Source of the DNA: UBA1737 sp045653225
GTDB taxonomy: Bacteria > Bacillota_I > Bacilli_A > ML615J-28 > CAG-313
Length of the DNA stretch: 11,611 bases
NCBI GenBank assembly: GCA_045653225.1
Contig: JAZOLP010000148.1
Location: 1 to 11,611 of the forward strand
Direction of reading: 5' to 3'
Positions 7,637 to 11,611 of this stretch are shown here, in pieces. The position numbers and the translations under genes were made by a program. Each line of letters starts with the position of its first letter. Positions within the stretch are counted from its first letter, which is position 1. A model generated the notes under the pieces. That model had not been told where the DNA came from, ran no database searches, and saw only the letters and a list, made by a program, of their open reading frames with translations.

Positions 7637-8911
7637 ATGGCTAAATTTAAATTACCATATTATAAAGAACATATTGATTTTAGTATTGCAGATGAATTAG
7701 TAGCTGGTGTTTTAGTATCTAAAGTAGAAGATTATGTTCCAACTAATACAGAATCTGGATTAGTAGAAGAAGCTTTAGCAAATCCTATTGGTCATATTCC
7801 TTTATCAGAACTTGCAATCGGAAAAAAACATATTGTTATTATTTCTAGTGACCATACACGTCCAGTTCCAAGTCATGTAACAATGCCAATTTTACTAAAA
7901 CATGTAAGAAAGAATAATCCAGATGTTTTAGTTACAATCTTAATCGCAACAGGTATGCATCGTCCAACTACTCATGAAGAACTTGTTGCAAAGTACGGAC
8001 AAAGAATAGTTGATGAAGAACGAATTGTTATTCATGATGCATATAAAGATGAAGAAATGACATTTAAAGGAATTTTACCATCTGGTGGAGAATTATGGGT
8101 TAATAAACTAGTTGATGAATGTGATTTATTAATTAGTGAAGGATTTATTGAACCGCATTTCTTTGCGGGATTCTCAGGAGGTAGAAAATCTGTACTACCT
8201 GGTATTGCATCTAAGAAGACTGTTTTATGGAATCATAACGCAAGATTTATCGCAAGCAAAGATGCTAGAGCAGGAAGTATTGAGAATAATCCTATTCATA
8301 AAGATATGCTTTTTGCTGCAAAAGCTGCAAAACTAGAATTTATTTTAAATGTTGTAATTAATTCTGAAAAGAAAGTTATTAAAGCATTTGCTGGAAACTT
8401 AGAACAAGCGCATGCTCATGGATGTGCTTTAGTAAAAGAAATTGCAGAAGTTAAACCTATAATGTCTGATATTGTTATTACTACAAATGGTGGTTATCCA
8501 CTTGATCAAAATATTTATCAAACAGTTAAAGGTATGACAGCAGGTGAAGCTTGTGTTAATCCTGGTGGTGTTATTATTATTTGTTCATCATGTGCTGATG
8601 GTACAGGTGGTGAGTTTTTCTATAAATTATTAGCAGATTTTAATACTGCAGAAGAATCATATCGTTCACTAAATAATGTAGCCCCTGAAAACACTGAATT
8701 TGACCAATGGGAAGCACAAATTTTAGGTCGTATTTTATGTAAAGCTAATGTAATAATTGTTTCTAAACATTGTGATCCAAAAATTATTACTGATATGCAT
8801 ATTTTACACTCTAATACAATTGAAGAGGCTTTAAATAAAGCTTATGAAATTGTTGGTAAAGATAAGAAAGTAACTATCATTCCAGATGGTATTAGTGTAA
8901 TTGTAAGATAA
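7637..8911 (+). CDS. larA: Nickel-pincer lactate racemase LarA
   Basis: Interconverts D- and L-lactate with a nickel-pincer nucleotide bound through a lysine thioamide. Length (424 residues) and key positions coincide with what I recall of Lactobacillus plantarum LarA: Arg75 in SDHTRP, His108 in TGMHRP, His174 in EPHFFAGFSGG, cofactor-bearing Lys184 in GGRKSV, nickel ligand His200 in WNHN, Tyr294-Gln295 and Lys298 in IYQTVKGM, and Trp358. All are present, so an active racemase is likely. The homologue family also includes racemases for malate, phenyllactate and other hydroxyacids, so another substrate remains possible, especially next to a malic enzyme. AGAAAGGA at 7622-7629 is an excellent ribosome binding site seven bases before the ATG. 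The cofactor genes larB, larC and larE are not in the window and must lie elsewhere. The lipid kinase gene follows after one base. Confidence 0.93.
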   Translation: MAKFKLPYYKEHIDFSIADELVAGVLVSKVEDYVPTNTESGLVEEALANPIGHIPLSELAIGKKHIVIISSDHTRPVPSHVTMPILLKHVRKNNPDVLVTILIATGMHRPTTHEELVAKYGQRIVDEERIVIHDAYKDEEMTFKGILPSGGELWVNKLVDECDLLISEGFIEPHFFAGFSGGRKSVLPGIASKKTVLWNHNARFIASKDARAGSIENNPIHKDMLFAAKAAKLEFILNVVINSEKKVIKAFAGNLEQAHAHGCALVKEIAEVKPIMSDIVITTNGGYPLDQNIYQTVKGMTAGEACVNPGGVIIICSSCADGTGGEFFYKLLADFNTAEESYRSLNNVAPENTEFDQWEAQILGRILCKANVIIVSKHCDPKIITDMHILHSNTIEEALNKAYEIVGKDKKVTIIPDGISVIVR

Positions 8912-8912
8912 T

Positions 8913-9818
8913 ATGAAATGTTATTTTATATTAAATCCTGCTGCTGGTAGTGGTGAAAAAGGAAAAGAATTCTTGAAGGCGTATGAAAATCTTAAAGCAC
9001 TTAATAAATATGATATAAGTATTTATGAAACTGTAGGTGTTGGAGATTCTACTAGGTTTGTTGCTGAAACATGTACTAAATATAAAGATGAAGAAATTTG
9101 TATTTTCGCATGCGGAGGCGACGGAACAATGAATGAAGTAGTAACAGGTGTTGCAAATTATAAAAATGCAATTTTAGGTATTGTTCCAACTGGATCTTGT
9201 AATGATTTTTTGAAAGCTTTTCCTGATTATGACTTTATGGATTTAGAAAAACAAATAAATGGAACTCCAATTCCATGCGATTTATTAAAAGTTGATGAAT
9301 TTTATTCATTAAATGTTACAAATATCGGATTTGATGCTAGAGTGAATTATGATCAAATTAAATTGAGATCTAAATTTCATAATGTTAAACAGGCATATAA
9401 CAATGCAATAATTAGAAATTTATTAAAACCATTAGGTGAAAAAGTTACTGTTAAAGTGGATGATAATTTATTATTTGAAGGTAAATCATTATTAATGGCA
9501 TTTGGAAATGCAAATTACTATGGTGGAGGATATCATTGCACGCCTAAGGCTTCTATTAATGATGGTTTGGTTGATTGTATAGTAATTAAAAAAGTTTCAA
9601 TTTTGACATTTGCAGGTTTAATTGGTAAGTATAAACAAGGTTTACTTTATGATAATCCTAAGTATAAAAAATTGATTAAATGTATTAAAGGTAAGAAAAT
9701 TCAAATTGAAGCACCTAAAACCTTAACAATCTGTATTGATGGTGAAACTATTCACAGAAATAAAGTAACTATAGAAGTAATTCCTAATAAAATTAGATTC
9801 TTACTTCCAAAAAAATAA
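8913..9818 (+). CDS. Diacylglycerol-kinase-family lipid kinase (DgkB/YegS type)
   Basis: Soluble or membrane-peripheral kinase that phosphorylates a lipid, probably diacylglycerol, to return it to phosphatidic acid. At 301 residues it has the usual size. The N-terminal catalytic domain shows NPAAGSG (8-14), the nucleotide-binding CGGDGTMNE (67-75) and PTGSCNDF (92-99), where most relatives have GT before the x-N-D-F. The C-terminal beta-rich domain shows NIGFDA (137-142) and GGGYHCTPKASINDG (204-218), a pattern typical of DgkB-like enzymes. The exact lipid cannot be read from sequence. The gene begins one base after the larA stop (TAATATG) and has only a poor ribosome binding site, so translation is probably coupled to larA. 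It ends the cluster, being followed by a strong terminator. Confidence 0.9.
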   Translation: MKCYFILNPAAGSGEKGKEFLKAYENLKALNKYDISIYETVGVGDSTRFVAETCTKYKDEEICIFACGGDGTMNEVVTGVANYKNAILGIVPTGSCNDFLKAFPDYDFMDLEKQINGTPIPCDLLKVDEFYSLNVTNIGFDARVNYDQIKLRSKFHNVKQAYNNAIIRNLLKPLGEKVTVKVDDNLLFEGKSLLMAFGNANYYGGGYHCTPKASINDGLVDCIVIKKVSILTFAGLIGKYKQGLLYDNPKYKKLIKCIKGKKIQIEAPKTLTICIDGETIHRNKVTIEVIPNKIRFLLPKK

Positions 9819-9824
9819 AATATT

Positions 9825-9856
9825 AAGAGTAGAAATAATAATTTCTACTCTTTTTT
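9825..9856 (+). terminator. Intrinsic terminator after the lipid kinase gene
   Basis: A perfect 12-bp stem (9825-9836 with 9841-9852) with an AATA loop runs into T residues up to 9856. It lies six bases after the stop codon and closes the cluster of the dehydrogenase, malic enzyme, LarA and lipid kinase. Confidence 0.9.
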
Positions 9857-9891
9857 GTTATAAATTTGTTTGTTTTTTCATAAATATTAAT

Positions 9892-9897
9892 GGTGAT
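9892..9897 (+). promoter_or_regulatory. Ribosome binding site deciding the GTG start of dacF
   Basis: GGTGAT matches the 3' half of the full Shine-Dalgarno sequence (AGGAGGTGAT) and puts the GG seven bases before the GTG at 9901. The overlapping ATG triplets at 9890 and 9899 are in another frame, so GTG is the start. Confidence 0.65.
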
Positions 9898-9900
9898 AAT

Positions 9901-11067
9901 GTGAATAAATTAATTATTTTAGGAATGATTTTATTGACTGTTTGCATTCCTGTAATTAAAGACAATGGAAATAGTGATTTAATAAATAATGATCCGATTA
10001 TATTAGAAAGTGCTGAATCTGCGATATTAATGGAGGTAGAAACTAACCAAGTATTATATGAATATAATGCTCATGAAAAAAGATCTCCAGCATCAATGAC
10101 TAAAATTATGACGATGAAGTTAGTTTTAGATGCTGTTGATAATAATGAAATGAAAATGAATGAAGAGGTCACAACTAGTGAACATGCTGCTAGTATGGGA
10201 GGTTCTCAAATTTTCTTATCAGTTGGAGAAAAAATGACCGTTGATGATTTATTTAAAAGTATGGTAATTGCTTCTGCAAATGATGCAGCAGTAGCGCTTT
10301 CTGAAAGAGTTTCAGGAAGTGAAGAGAATTTTGTTAAAAAAATGAATTATACAGCAAAACAATTAGGCTGTAAAAATACAAATTTTTCAAATTCAACTGG
10401 TTTACCTGTGGAAAATCATTATACAACTTGTTATGATATGGCTTTAATTTCATCTGAATTATTAAAAAAATATGAAGATAAAGTTATTGTTTATTCTTCT
10501 ATGTATGAAAGCTATATAAGAACGAATACGCCTAATCCTTTCTGGTTAGTAAACACTAATAAAATGTTGAAAAACAATAGTGGTGTAGATGGATTAAAAA
10601 CTGGTTGGACAAATGAAGCTGGATATTGTATAACAACTACAATGGAAAAAAATGGAATGAGATTAGTATGTGTTGTAATGGGAGCGAAAACTCCAACATT
10701 AAGAAATTCAGATGCAATGAAGATTTTAAATTATGGATTTAATGTTTATGATTTATTGGTTATAAAAGAAAAGAATTCCATAATTAAAACTGAGTCAAAT
10801 ATATTATTAGAGCCAAATAATTATAATATAGTTACTAGTGAGAATATTTCGATTGTTAAATATAAAGGACAAGTCTTTGATAATATAACATATGATGTAG
10901 AATTGTATCATGATAAAATAAGAAAACTTGAAAATAAAAATATTGGCGTTTTAAAAGTATATGCTGATGGTAAATTTATTAAAGAAGTATCATTAGATTT
11001 AGAAGAAGTTCCTAAAAAGAGTAATTTTTTTGATATTTTATTTACTGTTTTTAAGTCTTTATTTTAA
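9901..11067 (+). CDS. dacF: D-alanyl-D-alanine carboxypeptidase, DacF type
   Basis: Penicillin-binding serine peptidase that removes the terminal D-Ala from peptidoglycan stem peptides outside the membrane. In spore formers DacF acts on spore peptidoglycan. The 388 residues start with a hydrophobic export signal (about 2-20; no clear cleavage site) and carry all three active-site motifs of the S11 family: SMTK (Ser65, Lys68), SAN (125-127) and KTG (233-235). A C-terminal PBP5-like beta domain follows, and the protein ends in an aromatic amphipathic stretch (SNFFDILFTVFKSLF) suited to membrane attachment. The GTG start is supported by GGTGAT seven bases upstream. The position directly before spoIIAA repeats the known dacF-spoIIA order, which is why I choose DacF over DacA or DacB, although a terminator separates the two genes. 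Confidence 0.9.
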   Translation: MNKLIILGMILLTVCIPVIKDNGNSDLINNDPIILESAESAILMEVETNQVLYEYNAHEKRSPASMTKIMTMKLVLDAVDNNEMKMNEEVTTSEHAASMGGSQIFLSVGEKMTVDDLFKSMVIASANDAAVALSERVSGSEENFVKKMNYTAKQLGCKNTNFSNSTGLPVENHYTTCYDMALISSELLKKYEDKVIVYSSMYESYIRTNTPNPFWLVNTNKMLKNNSGVDGLKTGWTNEAGYCITTTMEKNGMRLVCVVMGAKTPTLRNSDAMKILNYGFNVYDLLVIKEKNSIIKTESNILLEPNNYNIVTSENISIVKYKGQVFDNITYDVELYHDKIRKLENKNIGVLKVYADGKFIKEVSLDLEEVPKKSNFFDILFTVFKSLF

Positions 11068-11085
11068 TTTATAATTGTTAAAAAT

Positions 11086-11113
11086 GAAACAAATTATTTT
11101 TTGTTTCTTTTTT
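11086..11113 (+). terminator. Intrinsic terminator between dacF and spoIIAA
   Basis: An 8-bp stem (GAAACAAA at 11086-11093 with TTTGTTTC at 11100-11107) with a six-base loop is followed by six T (11108-11113). The stem is AT-rich and so weaker than the other terminators here; some readthrough from dacF into spoIIA is possible. Confidence 0.75.
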
Positions 11114-11117
11114 AATT

Positions 11118-11140
11118 ATCATAAATCTATTTCTTATGAT
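11118..11140 (+). repeat. Inverted repeat in the dacF-spoIIAA gap
   Basis: ATCATAA (11118-11124) and TTATGAT (11134-11140) are perfect inverted arms around a nine-base spacer. No T-run follows directly, so it is not a clear terminator. It could be a protein-binding site near the spoIIA promoter or chance pairing in AT-rich DNA. Confidence 0.35.
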
Positions 11141-11182
11141 ATTTATTTTATTTTCTTAATTTCTTTATTTTTGTTTCTTTGT

Positions 11183-11221
11183 GTAGAAAGTATTGAAGTT
11201 AGAATAAATATTTGATATTAT
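11183..11221 (+). promoter_or_regulatory. Candidate promoter(s) for spoIIAA-spoIIAB
   Basis: Two overlapping readings exist. Sigma-A type: TTGAAG (11193-11198, four of six), 17 bases, TATTAT (11216-11221, five of six), with a start near 11228. Sigma-H type, expected because sigma-H drives spoIIA in Bacillus: GTAGAAAGT (11183-11191, imperfect match to RnAGGAAWW) and GAAT (11202-11205) about ten bases later. The sigma-A reading leaves a very short leader ahead of the ribosome binding site at 11231-11236. The sequence alone does not decide between them. Confidence 0.4.
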
Positions 11222-11243
11222 TTCTTTTGTAGGAGGAAAGAAT

Positions 11244-11597
11244 ATGGGGTTATCAGTTCAAATGGCGATAAAGAAGAATCGTTTGGTAATTAGATTAGAT
11301 GGAGAATTAGATCAGTCTAATGTTGATATGCTTAAGAAAAAAGTGTGTAATATTATTAAAAAGTATTCAGTTATTAATTTGGTGTTTAATTTTGAAAATT
11401 TATCTTTTATGGACAGTACAGGAATTGGGTTTATTATTGGTAGGTATACAGAAATTAAAAGAAAAGGTGGGTCTATTGTTATTTGTTCTATGAATAATAC
11501 GATTAAAAAAGTATTTAATATTTCTGGATTAAAAAGAATTTGTAATCTTGCTGTCGATGAAGAAAGTGCTGATAAAATATTGGGGGTGATTGCATGA
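11244..11597 (+). CDS. spoIIAA: Anti-sigma-F factor antagonist SpoIIAA
   Basis: Small cytosolic STAS-domain protein that, when dephosphorylated, binds SpoIIAB and frees sigma-F in the forespore. The 117 residues equal the Bacillus subtilis length as I recall it, and the phosphorylation motif FMDSTGIGFIIGRY places its serine at residue 58, the known site phosphorylated by SpoIIAB. The N-terminal part (RLVIRLDGELDQSNVDML) and the C-terminal part (VFNISGLKRI) fit the STAS fold. A near-perfect AGGAGG (11231-11236) stands seven bases before the ATG. The TGA stop overlaps the ATG of spoIIAB by four bases, the usual coupling within this operon. It is the clearest sign that the organism belongs to an endospore-forming lineage. 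Confidence 0.96.
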   Translation: MGLSVQMAIKKNRLVIRLDGELDQSNVDMLKKKVCNIIKKYSVINLVFNFENLSFMDSTGIGFIIGRYTEIKRKGGSIVICSMNNTIKKVFNISGLKRICNLAVDEESADKILGVIA

Positions 11598-11611
11598 AAA
11601 ATGAATTAAAA
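11594..11611 (+). CDS. spoIIAB: Start of anti-sigma-F factor SpoIIAB (cut by the window edge)
   Basis: Only six codons are present, reading MKNELK. They begin at an ATG overlapping the spoIIAA stop, with GGGGGTG (11582-11588) as a ribosome binding site. Bacillus SpoIIAB, as I recall it, begins with MKNE, and spoIIAB always follows spoIIAA, so the call rests on position plus four matching residues. SpoIIAB is the kinase and anti-sigma factor that holds sigma-F; sigF would be expected next, outside the window. Confidence 0.8.

Noticed and set aside
8136..8336. 66-residue + strand ORF inside larA
   Set aside because: It overlaps the region encoding the conserved His174-Lys184-His200 in another frame; shadow ORF.
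9855..9884. Possible dacF promoter (TTGTTA at 9855-9860, CATAAA at 9879-9884)
   Set aside because: The -35 sits inside the T-run of the preceding terminator and the -10 matches only four of six at 18 bases. In DNA this AT-rich such a match is expected by chance. No clear sigma-F or sigma-G pattern was seen either.

Overview
This AT-rich window (about 30% GC by eye) reads as a chromosomal piece of an endospore-forming member of the Bacillota. Every gene lies on the + strand and starts are mostly preceded by good Shine-Dalgarno sequences. TGA acts as a stop (ends of the ABC ATPase and spoIIAA) and TGG encodes Trp, so this is the standard bacterial code, not the mycoplasma code. The decisive marker is the right end: a DacF-type D,D-carboxypeptidase, then spoIIAA and the first codons of spoIIAB, the well-known dacF-spoIIA order of spore formers. 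The class (Bacilli/Erysipelotrichia-like or Clostridia) cannot be fixed from the sequence alone.

Layout. (1) 1-2519: a P-type cation ATPase open through the left edge, closed by a strong intrinsic terminator. (2) 2609-5131: a compact three-gene ABC importer of the nitrate/sulfonate/taurine/pyrimidine-precursor type (ATPase, permease, lipoprotein) with overlapping genes and its own terminator. (3) 5259-9818: a metabolic cluster made of an Ldh_2-family malate/lactate dehydrogenase, a malic enzyme, the nickel-pincer enzyme lactate racemase LarA and a diacylglycerol-kinase-family lipid kinase. It has a good sigma-A-type promoter in front, a hairpin terminator in the middle (before larA) and another at the end. 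(4) 9901-11611: dacF, a terminator, a 176-base T-rich gap with candidate promoters, then spoIIAA and the start of spoIIAB.

How the genes may work together. The dehydrogenase, malic enzyme and LarA all act on small 2-hydroxyacids (lactate, malate) and feed pyruvate, so the third block is probably a hydroxyacid-use or redox-balancing module. LarA keeps all the cofactor and catalytic residues I can recall from the Lactobacillus plantarum enzyme, at the same numbering, but no larB, larC or larE cofactor-synthesis gene is in the window. SpoIIAA keeps its phosphorylatable Ser58, so the sigma-F partner switch looks intact as far as it is visible.

I found no RNA gene, CRISPR array, insertion sequence, phage gene or obvious riboswitch. 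The window is mostly ordinary core content. The points worth a second look are the LarA context and its intercistronic terminator, the altered TM4 motif and large outer loop of the P-type ATPase, and the layout of the spoIIA promoter region.
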